Positions 33,301-46,800 of a stretch of 64,000 nucleotides of DNA are shown here, piece after piece (position 1 is the first letter of the stretch; every line of letters starts with the position of its first letter). The notes beneath the pieces are model-generated. The model worked only from the letters and a program-made list of their open reading frames with translations, had not been told where the DNA came from and did no database searches. Position numbers and translations under genes: made by a program. This DNA is from Gymnothorax reevesii. Taxonomy: Eukaryota > Chordata > Actinopteri > Anguilliformes > Muraenidae. Where the stretch lies: NCBI GenBank assembly GCA_029721435.1, contig CM056574.1, forward strand, positions 31,419,001-31,483,000. Direction: 5' to 3'.

Positions 33301-36300
33301 AATATGTCAAATAATGTTGCATATCAACGATTATAAATTAGCACTTTAATTTTAGTGCTATGAATGCAGTGCTGTAGTACATGTAGTACCCAATAATCAG
33401 TCAAGAAAGCTCAAAGAAGGAAAGCCAGGAAAGATATCTCGGTATTTATTTCAATCATTTCCTCACAAGGACAGTCTGCACATGGGCAACATTCCCAAAT
33501 AAATAGTTACACAAAAATATCCACATATAAAAGTAAACTATATTTGTTATTTAGATCTGGCCGTGATGAATACATATGCATATGTTTTTTATACTATGTT
33601 GTTTGGCATTCTCGAGCTCATCTATGCACAAAGTAAAGTTGCTCAAGAAAAGCTCAAGGCCAGTATTACAGGTGCGGAAATTAGCCAACTAAGCCAGCAA
33701 GTTGGCTAACCATCTACAGGAACTTAGACAGGGACAAGCCACTGAAGAAAAACAAAGAACACAGATCACCAACATCAAACAGCATGGCCTAGGGGGCAAA
33801 GAACAGTCTATTTTGGCACAAAATTGTAGGGATGACCAGTTTACTCCTGGTAATGAAATGAAAAGTGGGTGAGGGATGACAAGGTTACACTTTGTTTCGG
33901 GAATTGAATTTTGTCGGGGAAAATCCTGTGTAAATAAACAGTTGAAAGAAGTGTTTTATACTGTATTTAATTACTTAATTTATAAAATTGCCTGTTGGCC
34001 ATGATGTTTCTCAATCGAGAATATAATAGTTCTGGAGCTCCAGCCTTAGCCTATTGTACTGTTTCAGCGCTATTCCTTTGTTGTTGTATTCAAAATGAAA
34101 CAGCCAACAGGCCTATGTGGCAGGAACTGGCTACATGTCTGAACAACATGACATAATTTTTCACCCACTGCAGTATCTTTTGAATTTTTAAAAAATTGTC
34201 CATTTTCCACATTACCAACCACATTTATGTTGAATAACTTGATAGCATATTGGGCACAATCAGAAGTTTGCCAGTACACTACTTATGGCAGGTGTTACAC
34301 TGAAAGTGAACACTATATTAGCATTTTAACTGAATAGGATGTACCCACAAAGTCACAGAAAAGTAACTGTAAAAGGCAAGCATCTGACGATCCATAAGAG
34401 ATGCCATAAAGCAACCAACCTTTGAAGAGATTTGGAGGAATATTAATTTAAGGCAAATGAATCCAAAAGTAAATGTTAAGTTTGGTACAGTTAGACAATA
34501 AAAATGTGAAATTCTTGCAACACAGATGAAATTATAAAGTAAACACAACTAAATGACATCGGAGTAACAAAATACAAACGATATCCATAGAGTAACGTAC
34601 CAATTGGCTATGCAGAGTAGCAGGAACTTTTGATAAGGCTCCTGAAAACTGGCAGTCCCCCTATTATATCCAAAATATTAGGCAAAATGGCACCAGACCA
34701 AAAATCTGGTCAACTAAAGGGATCCTCAAACATAGCTTTTCTTGCCTTATTGGTAAAAAGTCATGCCACACCCTTACCCACCACACAGGGACATCAACAC
34801 TGAAAAAGGTAGATTGATTTGCATCTAACACCAGATAAGGCCAAGGACCCTCGAATCATGGTCAAATGCCTGTTATAACACAAAACCAAAAAAAAAAAAA
34901 AACTTCCTTGTGAGCTGAGCTTTCAAACATACCAAACATGACGATACTGTACAAAAAGGACATTACAGTTGTTTCAAGAACAGTAAGTCAGGACAAAATG
35001 CTTAAGACACAGCTATGGGAACACAGTTATAAGGTCTCCGCTACCCTAAAGCTGGATGTATGTTTGTGGCAGGAAAAAAAAAAAAACCTTTGGCTAGTTC
35101 TTCCAAACTAAATAGCATAAAATAACGCATCTGCAGAGAATACAAAACTCTGTACTGACTTTGGCCACTGCAATGTGCACAATCCCTCCAGCCTGAATGA
35201 TCCTTAATGTTCAGCACTGATGGCAATGCAGAGATCACCTGCAGATAGCCTAGCATATCATATGGGTGGCCACTTTGCCTTGTGGGAAAATGTCACAATT
35301 GTCGCATACTCTTCATGTCTCATCTGAAGAAATTGATGAATGAACAGTCTTCTCTTTATTCTCTTTTTCTGCGACTGAATAATCCTAAGTGACCTCAGAA
35401 TAATCCTCTTCCATCTGCTGAAGTTACTGCTCCTTAACCGCAGCCATTGTTGTTCTGTTTTGGTGCAGAAAATGTTTTTGCTTCAGCGTTACTTGTGGTT
35501 ATTTATACCACATAATCTTAAACTGGCGTCCCCCACTGGCACGGAGTGTCGCAAAACAAACAGTTTGAAGCTGCACTGAGCATACACAAATTTCTGTACA
35601 ACACCATGTTGCGCTGTGGTTCGATTTCAGCTGAATTAGCTTTCATATCAAGTGTACGCCCAGCTTAAAGCAGAAAGAGCTGAGCTGTGAATGAGGCCAC
35701 AGAATATCCTTTATAGCCTCCTGGTGGCTTTCTCTGCAAGTGTCCAGGGCGTAGGATGCAGGCGTGTGGATTGGCTGCAAGCCCGTTCAGCATAAGTACC
35801 ACAGAATCCCTCGAAGTTGTTGATTTGCACCAGCAGACGTGATTTATATTTAAGTACACACTCCACAGCATTTAGCATGAAGAACTATGGACTAACTGCA
35901 CTGAAGCATGCTAGAAGCACAGAAGCTACAAAGCCTTCGCTGCCTGCAGCAACATCTCGCAGGATCGGAGTGTTCTTCCCAGAACTCAGCCATACTGGGA
36001 AGCCAGGTGTTACATCCAGGGATTAAAGTAAAAAAAAAATTTTTTTTAATCATCTGACTAAATTTTTTTTCAGGCCAAGTCATATTCCCCAACTATAATT
36101 TGTACAGTTTCAGCTGAGGCCCCCATATTAGGGAGTGTATACACCGTCCACCTTTTTCTTTTTTTAAGATATGGCAGGTGCCGCACTGCCTTTTTAGAGC
36201 GGTCACATTTTCTTCGGCGAGCAGTTGCTTCTTATAATTTTCATGTAAAAAAAGGCTGAGGCAGCTGAGAAAAATGTGACAGCGTGTACAGGCCCTGCTA

Positions 36301-38100
36301 AACATAGCATTATGAGATTTCCGCATCTCTCCATGCATAATCATTGCTTTTCTTTAATGCAGCCATCAAGTTGTGAAAAGGTTCTCACCTACACTTGGTT
36401 CGAAAATTCAGGACCAAGAGCATTTTGTGGGAAGATCCTTTTGAACAGGTTTTTTACTGCTATAAACTTTCTTTTATGATAATTCATTGCTGTTTTCAAG
36501 CCATGATATAAAAGTGATACTTTTTGCTAGGCTTGACTCAGTACATTCAAAAGATATCCCATCTACATAACTTATTAGTGCAAATGTTTTTATTCATCTT
36601 ATTAAACCAAACAAAACAATGGTTGAAAGTGGGCATTTTATCACTAAAGAGAACAAGCGCAAATTCGCTATAGCGGAGACCCTGTTTGTGAATTCATTTA
36701 TATCTGTGTGCATTAAGACACACAGAACCTCGCAAACATGCCAAATTTCAGTCTCCTTGGGCAAAAACAGTGGATGTCAAAGTGTGGGGAAATTTTTGTG
36801 AGCAACCGACAGCGAGCTATAGAGCTGCATACCACAGCCAAAAAGACGGGGGGAAAAAAACAAAACTATCAGCACTAGAATTAAAGAACATTAAGTGCAA
36901 TTATTGTGCAAAAGTATCGAGAGTGCTTTTCACTTTGTTTCTGGAAGTGAAACCATATGCCTGAAGCTTGGCAAAAACCTAACGTGTATTCAATTTTGAA
37001 CATAGATACAGGGTTATTTTAAGGCAGGGATACTTAAACTTAGTGTTTTTGTTAGTATAATAATGTATTTTCAGCTTATTTTGCATGACCAAAACGGCTA
37101 ATCTGTGTCAGAAAATCAAAGCGTGTAATTTCACAAAAAAGATAAACAAAGCTTTATCTTCAAACACAAATCTTGGCTGACCTGCGTATGATTAAACTTC
37201 TCTGATAAAACATTATATTATAAAACATTGTTGTCTTGGACACCATGAGCCCAGCAGCTGTATAGACTACAAGCCACTGTGAGTTTGCACAGTTCCAAGA
37301 TGATTAAAAATCTGCAAGTCATATTTAAAATAATATCATGTAATTCTCTGTCCATTACTCATGTACATTATGGAATGCACATTATATAATGCACTGTGCG
37401 CGCGACCAGATTATTATATCTTATTACAAAGATCGATAGGACGTCCTTACAGGCAAAGTGTTAAGGATGTAGGGAAATTAGTGGGTGCATGCAGGTGAAC
37501 ACGGAGGTGAGACAGCTTTCCGCTTCTTCATCGCTAGATTTGACTTTGTAATCTTCATTATCATTATTTGTATCTGAACAATTTTTATTTCTTGCTGAAC
37601 ATTAAGACTTGTAATTTGGTGGGTTTGGGGTAGTTTGTCATGTTTATAAATGTATACTTTAGCTTTAATTTAAGGTCAGCTTTTGCGTAGACTTAAGGTG
37701 AATGTGCCCGCAGCCAGGGAGTCCAGATGAATTGATTAGCCTCCTTCAGTGCACTGTGGGCTGTATTATCATCCCCAATAGTTTTGTTATATCGTCAGGA
37801 AAGGAAATGCATGATTTCAGTACTGACTTACTGACTTACTAGACTAATTAGTAGCCTAAGGCCAAGTCTTCAAGCTGCATAAGCAGGCTCGGCTACAGGA
37901 CTCCATTACCCGATCTATCTCCATTGCAACATTAGGAATTATATATTTACCAAGATAATTAAGGACATCCAAATAGAATGTATTCCTATACAAACCAGCT
38001 ACCTTTCGCCTGGTCGCACAATTCCTATATCCCGTAACACCCCCCTCGCTTTTTCCCCTTCAGATCTACACTGATCTCATTCATGGCCTCTCTGGAATCC
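30330..38100. other. Intergenic sequence, no gene recognised
   Basis: AT-rich. I examined the longer open frames (for example 31155-31426, 32792-33100, 34318-34548, 36093-36344) and see no domain or family similarity. There are only poly-A/T tracts (34889, 35074, 36029). No tRNA or paired long repeats were found by eye. Confidence 0.4.
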
Positions 38101-38149
38101 AATTTGACAGAAACCCGTCATAGCGATGGAGAACTTTAATCCCTGTGTT

Positions 38150-38560
38150 ACACCAGACCTCCAATCAGCTGCAGAGACGGAACACTAAGTGCGCGTCCTA
38201 AACCAATCAGGAGCTCCCTTCTTGGTGGGCGTAGCGTTGTTGGAAACAGACATGTGGACGGACGAGGGGTGAGGGGGGGCCCGTGCAGTGTTTTTGAATT
38301 TTTTTGGACGCTGTCTCCATGACAGCGAACAGAAGCAGAGCGTTGAGGTGCAGTGTTCAGCACAGAGCGTGCCCCCGCCTGCCTGGAGATCGCTGGGTGT
38401 GGCAGAACCTTGGGCTCAGTCCTGCCCGACTCCCCCTTCAACAGAGAGAGAAAGATTCTTCAGGCCTGTTTGGGCGGCCGCTTGTTGCCTCTCTTCCAGT
38501 GAAGAACATCACAAACTGGCGAGAAACAAAGAGAACAATGGTACTCAGTCTTCTACGATC
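38150..38560 (+). promoter_or_regulatory. GC-rich promoter-like island with CCAAT boxes
   Basis: Two CCAATCAG elements (38161 and about 38204) on the plus strand precede a GC- and CpG-richer stretch (38210-38480, including GGGCGGCCGC at 38471). This contrasts with the AT-rich surroundings. Overlapping open frames of 113 and 124 codons start at 38288 and 38304 but resemble nothing I know. It may be the first exon and promoter of an unannotated transcript, or a distal regulatory island. Confidence 0.35.
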
Positions 38561-38964
38561 ACAGGTTGCTGTACTTGGTCAACAGTTGCAGACAATACCG
38601 ACCTCTCACACACACAGCATTCTCTCTAACTCCTTATCTCTCTCTCTCTCAGTGGAGATATTCAGCACTTTCAATTAAAAGAACAGCACTCTTCGGACTT
38701 ATTTTTCTTAATATACAGTTAATATTAATTCATTAATATTAGTACCCTTGATAAATATGAACAGAAAAAAGGTTATGCATTAATGTGTTTATTGTTTAAG
38801 TCAGGATATCCAACTATGATTCAAAATTAAATAACACATCAAAAAATATTCTTCTCAAAAACACGTGAGTCGCAAATATCGATTCCACTTAATTCCAAAC
38901 ACAAATCATGGATGTCCATTGAAGTTTTCCAGATCAATGCGGTGAACTGGGAACATACAAGCCC

Positions 38965-40110
38965 AAGTCAGAAAAGTTGGGACTGTGCGTTAAAATTAAA
39001 ACTGAAAGTAGTGATTTGTAAACTGTCCTTGACCTGCAGTATCATGCTGAACAATCCAACAATGCAATGTATGATATTTTACAGCCTGAATTTTATTGAT
39101 TTTTCACCTCCGCCTTGGAGGTGTATGTTTTTGTCGGCGTCTATCTGTCTATCTGTTTGTCTCAAAAACGGCCGAATAGAATTTAATCAAACTTTGCAGA
39201 ATTTTAGAGTAGCGCAAGAGGAACAAGTGATTAAATGTTGGCATATCTACGCCAAAGTACCGCTGATATATTGGCCAGAGTTCAAATCCAGCTATGCTGG
39301 CAGAGATTTGAAGTCTTTCCAATGGGCCGGATTTCCAATCGGCGTGCTTTTGGGTTTTGCTGCCACCTGGCGGTGGAAAGCAACAACAGCCTACATCGAC
39401 CAACGAAAATAAGTAATGCCCAGAGTTGCCTTGGTGTGGCGGAGGTGCTGCGCTCTCTGAGTGCTCTTGTTCAAATAAACACTTAATTCATTTTTGATTC
39501 TAAGTAGATATTTCCAAAAAAAAAAAAGTTGGGACAGTACAGCATTTATGATTTTGTGTTTACCATTTTGTTGCCAGTCCTTTTTTCGACTCTTAATTAA
39601 CATGTAGGGATTCAGGAAACAAAAAGGTTAAGTGTTTTAGGGGTAATTTTACTCCTTGTTGCATTTTTAATTTCAAAATTTCTCTATTGGGAATGAGTCG
39701 AGGCTGCAGGCAGGCCAGTCCAGCACCCACATCCACATTTTATGCAGCCATGCCTTTATAATGCATGACGAATGCAGCTTTGCATTGTCTAGTTGAAAAA
39801 CGCTTTGGTACCTCCAGAAATATGTTTTGAGGGCAGTATATGTTGCTTGAAAATATCAGCATAAATGGTGACTTCACAGAACTGCAAGTTAACTCTTTCC
39901 AAAGACGCTGAAACAACCCCATTCCCTGACAGCGCATGGCTTTTGGACCAAGGAGGTTATGTTTTTGCCAGTGTTGGTTTGTCTGTCCATCTGTCCGTTT
40001 ATGTACAAGATAACTCAAAAAGTAATGAATGGACATCTCCAAAATTTTGTGGGTGGGTTGCTATTACATCAGGGAAGGACCCTATTGATTTTGACCACAA
40101 TTGGTAAAAC
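38965..40110. mobile_element. Tc1-like debris broken by another repeat
   Basis: End-like pieces AAAAGTTGGGACTGTGC (38973) and AAAAAGTTGGGACAGTAC (39524) and minus-strand transposase-like sequence (39690-39900, around GCAGGCAGGCCAGTCCAGCA) are Tc1 remains. Between them (about 39095-39480) and after them (39935-40110) lie repeats with a CTATCTGTCTATCTGTTTGT-type tract followed by gene-like text without known domains. A related tract occurs at 17630-17660. No intact frame is present. Confidence 0.5.
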
Positions 40111-40460
40111 AATATAGCCGCCTAGGTAGCCAGTCCATTTTGACCACACTCCGACAAAAAATATCAAGTAGCTGCCCCCAGAGTTGTGACCAAGTCATCA
40201 TGTCCAAGTCAAATCAAGTCACTGGTCATCAGCTCAAACTCAGAGCAGACGAGGGAGAGCAATGAGGAGTGAAAGGAGGCAGGGGAACAAATTAGACAAA
40301 GAGCTAACTAATTCACAAGCAGAGAGGGGAAAGCTGAGAGGGTTAAAAGCTGAGATACATTTAGGATCAGAAAGGGGTCAATGTCAACATGAAATGCAGC
40401 TCATCGTTCTCTCAGCTTATTAAATTAAATTACGCCTCTGGGTAATTTCCAATTTTTCAC

Positions 40461-40500
40461 ATAGATAGATAGACAGATGGACAGATAGACAGATGGATAA
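40461..40500 (+). repeat. (GATA/GACA)n microsatellite
   Basis: An interrupted array of ATAGATAGATAGACAGATGG type, about 38 bp. Confidence 0.9.
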
Positions 40501-41550
40501 AACGGATGACCAAGACTCCAGCTAATTTACAGGTGGCCTAAGTAATAAACATGAAACAAAACATTAAATATCTTCTCTTCATACTGCCTGCAATGAATTA
40601 CTAGTCAATGCAAATTCAGAAATCACTGCTTTCAATTTTTGTGTGTAATTTCGATGCTGTCTCTCTTTTTCCAAGTTGGGGTTGTAATTTAATTATTCTT
40701 TAAATAATTTTCTTGGATTGGCAATGATTAAGCACAAGTTTTTGGGAAAAAAAATTTTGATAAGAATATTTTTTCCTTCAGTCATTTCCATAAATTGAAG
40801 GTTACATTTTTCTAATTATTTTGAATAAAACAGGATTAGCAGCAATTATTTTTTCTCATAAAAGTTTTAGCAGAAGGCATACTGTAATACATACTCATGC
40901 AACAACAAGTATGAAGCCAAAATGTCTTAGACAAGAACATAAAGCCTTTAATTACAGTCAAAAAGAACTAGACTTGACAGCATTCAAATAACAGAGACTT
41001 TGTGTTGATGTCAAACAAGAAGCATACCCATCGTAAGAAGAGGCATGCTAAAAAGGCAGAAAAAATAACAATGTTGCAAAATGTGAAATTTCCTGAAAAT
41101 GACATCAGGCCAAATTAGACACAAATGGTATAATATAGTCAGTATTAGTGTCATTTCACAAAATCTGGTGTAATCATGACCAAAGCATGACTTCATAAAA
41201 AAAATTAGTCATCATTTCAAAAGTCACTTTAAAATTTGAAAACTATACACACATTCAGGCAATGTCAATGTCAAATCACTCCTAATGGTTCGTCAAGCAT
41301 CCATTATGCATCATTAATGAAAAAATAGAGTTCCTCGCACAATTTTTTATTCAAATCATTGTACAAGAATTCAACTCATCTCTGCCAGAACTTACGTGTT
41401 GTCCATTGAAAAGTCATGGTTTGCATTTGGTTATAAGCCAAAATATGGCAAAATAATGATTGTTCCAAACACCAGCCCTCTACTTGGTTCCTGTTTTTAT
41501 GCTTTTACCCTGGCATTTGTCTTTTATCTTATGAATACCAGACAAAGGGC

Positions 41551-43239
41551 CTCATGCAAGAAGCAGCATAAGAATACATTCTCTATTATTTTTGTTTGTA
41601 TCCTCAATTTTTTCTCATTTTGTTCTTACCTATTGATTTGTGGGATGCACCAGTGTTCTCTTATTTTTGCTCTTCTCTTGGGTAAGAGAAAATTTTACGA
41701 GTGGTCGAGAGCACTCTTACTGAGATAAGAGAAAACAGAAAACGGTTATCTCTGTCTACAAATTGCTAGTCAAATGCACGGAAACACAAGTTTAAAAACC
41801 TAAACATAAAAAATGCATCATATAATGAAATTTTGATTGTTTCATATTTTTGAGAGATTATAATTATTTTATTATTTAATTCTTGGGCTAAAGAGTTTGG
41901 CCAGTTGATCCTGATTAGGACTAAGCTGTAAAAACCCTTGGATACTTGTGTGCGTTCTGCTTCTGAATGGCTTAACTATTGCTGTTGGACGCTTTGGTCA
42001 TCCAAGCCTTTCGCAGAAAGCGCATTTTTAGAGGTCGCGCGGAGCTGTTTGCTGAGACAGATGAGTGGCTATTCGTACCAAATGTGAAAGCAACCGTACT
42101 TGAGCATGGAGCATTACTGTTATGTGTTACGGCTCCCTTGTTCTAACAAATGCAGCGGCAAAAAGATACATCCATTCCAGCGAAGAAATTCAATGCTCGC
42201 ACGAAATGTAGGCGGACGAAAACATACAAGCACAACTGGATACTACACGCAAATATTCAGAGATTTATGGAATCATTTGTGAGTAGTTACATCTGCATGG
42301 TTATCACAAAATAATAGATCAGTGCCATGACAAACTAAAGAATATGCGGCTGCGATATTTCAAAGTGCGGGACTCAGTGCGAAATCTGGCAGCTCAAGTT
42401 ACGAGATAGATACATTTTCGTGATATGAGGTAGTGGACAGCATAATCGGCAAAAAATGCAAGGGCGAAAGAATTCCGTATGTAACATTCGCCTATATCAA
42501 ATGTAATCAGTACATTTTTGGCTTACCTTGATGTTTGAGTACCCAGAGAAAGATATGGATGTGTAAAAACGTCAAGCATTCAGTCAAAAAAATTTCGAGT
42601 TTAAATTTCTTGTGCTGCTACACGCGGTGATCCATATGACAGATGACACACCAGGTTGCTAGGGCACGCGCAGCATATGCATTCACGATATTAATATTCG
42701 ATATTAGTATTCTAAACCCCCTTCCCAATAAGAGGAACCCCCCCCCCCCCAAATATATTGGTGCCTCCTTTGAAAATCGTTCCCCATTTAAAACCACCTA
42801 CGTGCATACTACAACGCGCTGTATCGTAAGTTGGACATGTATGCAAGTGTACTCGGGTATGTTACGATATTACTAGTGTGAAAGCTGACCAGCGGAGGGA
42901 GAGGGGAGGGGGGACATTTGTACTGTGGCACGGTACAGAACAATCGTACCTCGTGTGAAAGCGTCCTAGATTGCCTCGAGCAGTCGGCTCTTTGTGCTGG
43001 GCACGTCACCTGCCCTTATACGGTGTTTGTCATACATGCTCATTTAAAACAACCGGCCACGCACTCCCAATTTATGATCAGGTGGGAGTCAACATTCTGC
43101 ACACATGGGTAAGAGCAGATATGGATGGGAAGAGCGTTTGGTGCATCCGGAGTTTATTTCTCTTATTTTTTCTCTTAGCAAAGAAATAAGAGAAAATATA
43201 TGAGAAATTTAAGAGAATCTTGCAGCATGAGGCCCAATG
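41551..43239. mobile_element. Terminal-inverted-repeat element, about 1.7 kb, non-coding
   Basis: The left end GGGCCTCATGCAAG and the inverted right end GGGCCTCATGCTGCAAGA are followed by AGAGAAAATAAGAG-type subterminal repeats on both sides and a shared GGATGCACCA block (41642 and, inverted, near 43140). No transposase was recognised and the flanking duplication is unclear. Blocks at 42138-42163 and 42383-42397 (CTGGCAGCTCAAGTT) are shared with the Kolobok-like element at 6137 and 6183. It contains a C run at 42729. Confidence 0.65.
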
Positions 43240-43765
43240 AACTTTAAAAATGTTGCACTCTGGTGACAGTGAAGGCAAAGTTCCTTTACAACTGATGTGT
43301 GCAGTTTGACATTAAATGAACAAATTCCACATCAAACTCTCACGGAACTTCTCAAATAAAGTATATTTGCACAGCATATTCACTCTGAGGAGTCTGGATA
43401 ATTAAGTCACAGTGTATCTATATCTAAACTGCTTACTCCTCCTAGGGAAATCCATCCCCGTTTTTTCTCTGATTTGCACTCGAATCCGATCTCTCAGCTT
43501 TCTTTTTGACTGACTGAAGTGAAAATAAACCAGGAAGGTTGACTGTGGTTCTTTAAGGAAGAAAAAAAGAAAAAAAAAAAACAACATTCTTCATGTAAAC
43601 CACCTCTTGCACATTCCAATAAACTCCAAAAATGTCCATCTTGAAAAATTCTTAAAAGCTATTCTTTGTGTTTAAAGTTACATTTTCTCATCTGACTGGG
43701 AAGTCAGCCCTTCATTTTAGTCTAAATATAGGACAAAAATATCGTCAGTGAAGCAACAAAAACAA

Positions 43766-43860
43766 TTAGCTGTCATGTGCTTCACCAGGTCCAAGGTTCA
43801 GAAAAGGAAGACCGTCACCCGGAGGGACATCTACCCGCAGCAGAGTGTCACACAGTGTGA
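43766..43860 (-). CDS. il34: il34 coding exon 6 (predicted C terminus and stop)
   Basis: The acceptor CACAATCAG precedes 43860. The reading phase left by exon 5 gives Phe188, then TLCDTLLRVDVPPGDGLPFL and NLGPGEAHDS with a TAA stop at 43766. It is the only downstream segment I found that has an acceptor, the right phase and a short open end. The tail is proline/glycine-rich, as IL-34 tails tend to be, but is not conserved enough for proof. Confidence 0.7.
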
Positions 43861-46800
43861 CTGATTGTGCAAATCACTGGTAAGTGAATGAGTGCAAGAG
43901 ACACGCCCCACACAGAAGAGGAGAGGAGACTTGGATAGCAAAACACATTCTTATTCCCAAACTAGTTCTGCCAGTTTTCCACATAAATAACAGGAAGCCC
44001 GAAGCCCTCTTAGTTTCAAATACCGAGTCACATAAGACCGATGTCAATATTTGGTTCCAAGCACGGAAGGCAGATCGCATTACCGATGGGCTTGCGCAAA
44101 AACTCAGAAATTCAAACAAGTCCGTGGCCTGAGGTTTCAATGGTTACACAATTTCAGCCCAGACACCAGCCCACGGTTTACCCATGGGAACACCTTGACT
44201 CTAATTTTGGAGAACAAGTGGGTGGTGGCAGCGGAGAGAGTAGGAGGACAGAGGGGTGAACGGGTTTAAGACCCAGACTGAATGGTGAGTAAATGAAGGG
44301 ATGAGCACATGAGGGTGTGGCTGGATGAAAGAATGATAGTGAGGCACCAGTGGATGAGCCAGGTGAGAGGATTATGGAAAAAGATAAATGGAAGAGGCAC
44401 AGACACTCACAGTTCTCTTGGCACTGGAAACAGTCGCAGAACAGACAGTGCATGGTGCGGTAGCAGTTGTCCAGCAGGGCTTTGGGCCTCACCAGCTTCG
44501 CCCTCGTGACCTCAGAGTCCCTCACGCTGTCCAAGATCTGCTGTATTGCCTCAGGAGGTTCCCACTGTCCGCAAGAATGCACACGTGTAAATGCATGAAG
44601 GAACACATTAACACAACAACACCATGGAGGGAGACGTACAGGAGACATTAGAGAAGGGGTAGAAAAGTTTAAAAGTCTTTTTCAAATTTGAGACGCGGTC
44701 CTCCCACATATGGGTTGTGTCATAAAGGTATCACTAAATGATTCTTCGGAAATCCATTACACATCGTGAACCAAAGCATGTCATCCATTAAACGATTCGT
44801 TTGCAAATTAAAACTGCCCAAATAGCTTGAGTGCCCAACGTAGTGGCCACAAGTTGCATTAGCTGAGGGACGAGGCGACAGCCTGACCTCCTATCACTCA
44901 CCTCACCCAGCTCCTGCTGGAAGACCTGCTGAATTTTCCTGAACAGGTTTTCCAGGTCGGAGGTGTACTTGCGGGATGGGTGTCTCGTGGGGAGCACCCT
45001 CAGGACCTTCTTCAGCACCTCCTGATTGATGAGGAGCCACAGCTCCTGCAGGTCGCGCACCTCCAGCTCCTGCGTCTTGTTCTGTAGGAGGGTGGGGTAA
45101 GGAAAGCTAAGAAGGGGGCGAATCGACCTGTGAAAGCTCTTTACAGTCTCCGAACTTCAGGCACAAATTTGGACTCAAACTGTTATTACTATTATTTCAT
45201 TTAGAACAAGAATAAAATATCACCATTTCGCATCTCAAGCAAAAGCTAACATTTCTACCTCAGTAGAATTTGGTCTTGCTGCAAGATTAAAACACTAGTC
45301 ATGACAAAAGTGTTAAAACATTTGTCATAATTGTTTTTTGTGTGTTCTGAATATGTGCGCAGAGGCAAGAGGAGAGTTATGGAGAAATATAGGAAGTGTA
45401 AGCAAGATGGGCGCCAAGGGGAAGGAAACTCACCATCCGACTGATGTTGTGCACCCTAAAGACCTCTTCGTGATGCACTCTAATGGTGTAGTTAATGGGG
45501 AAATTATGCTTCTGTTAGAGAGAGAAAATAATAGTTGTAAGCGTGCTGTGTTCCCACAGAAATGGTGATCATTCCTGTGTGGGTTTCCTCATCTTTTGAA
45601 CAACTTCACTCTCCCATAACCTTTTCTCTCTTCAACATCATTTGTTTCCCCCTATCTCTGTACCTATACAAAATACTGGCCAGAAACATTTTTGGATTAA
45701 CTCATTTGAATATATTATTTAGTTATTGATAGTTAAAAGAACGAGAACACTATCATGGGTACTATAAAAAGTTTGAATAATTTTGTATTCAGACACTTTA
45801 TCACAAATAAATCACATTGTCACAATCATTTCATGAAGAGTGTTAAATAATATTTGATTCAAATTTTACAAGCAACACTGTATTAACAGTACACAGTCAA
45901 ACTGAGGGAAAATTTGAGCTCTCCCCCCTCACTCTCTTACCATGTACTGTCTCCTGTTGGTAAAGTTTAGGCTGCCCTTCAGGGCGTTTATTGACTTGCA
46001 GATGCCGGGTGGCGTGGACATCACAGCAGCCGGCAATAGCCACATTAAACCTACAGAGGGCGGCAGAGTGGCATCTCAGCACTGGTCATCCATACTCCGT
46101 CAACCATGGCATCTATTCCTTTTCCGGTAGCTTCTTTCCATCTATCTGATTTTAATAATCGCAGCAACATCTGGACTGCAAATGTCAACCTTCAACGCAA
46201 AATGTCCTTAAGGCACAGTGCATCACAAGCAAGCGTTAAAATGGAAGGAGGAAAGGAGCTGCTATAACCAGAAAATCTAGGATTCACATGCTCACAGCTC
46301 AATATCAGCTAATCCAAAAAATAGGACTGCCTTCATAGCAATGCCTTAAATAGGAGCTCGTTATAACAAAAAATGAAATTTGAGGCAGAAGAGAGATGAT
46401 GTGTGCCCATTCATGAAAGCTGCTGTCAAGCCAACTTGATTACCTCGCTGAATTACCCATAAAATTCTATAAGGCATGAGTAATGTATTTGCACTGTCTC
46501 TCTCTCCTTTTCCATGAGGATGTTTTTTTAAGCTAACTGCCTGAGGAGGTAATTATGCGCAGTTCAAGTCAAAACTTCTGGTTCTCGCAGCCCTGTCTTT
46601 TTTTTTTTTTTTTTTTTTGAAGAAGGCGGTGGCTAACTGGCGGGAATCTACTGAAAAGATGGAGGAGGGGCTAACAAGACGATATCACTAGATTTTGATA
46701 TCACATAGAATTACCACAGAAATGGCCTATTAAAGTTACATTAAATACAGGATTCATTTTGGATTGATTTCTGAGTACCAAACTGTTTAAGAAAATTTTA

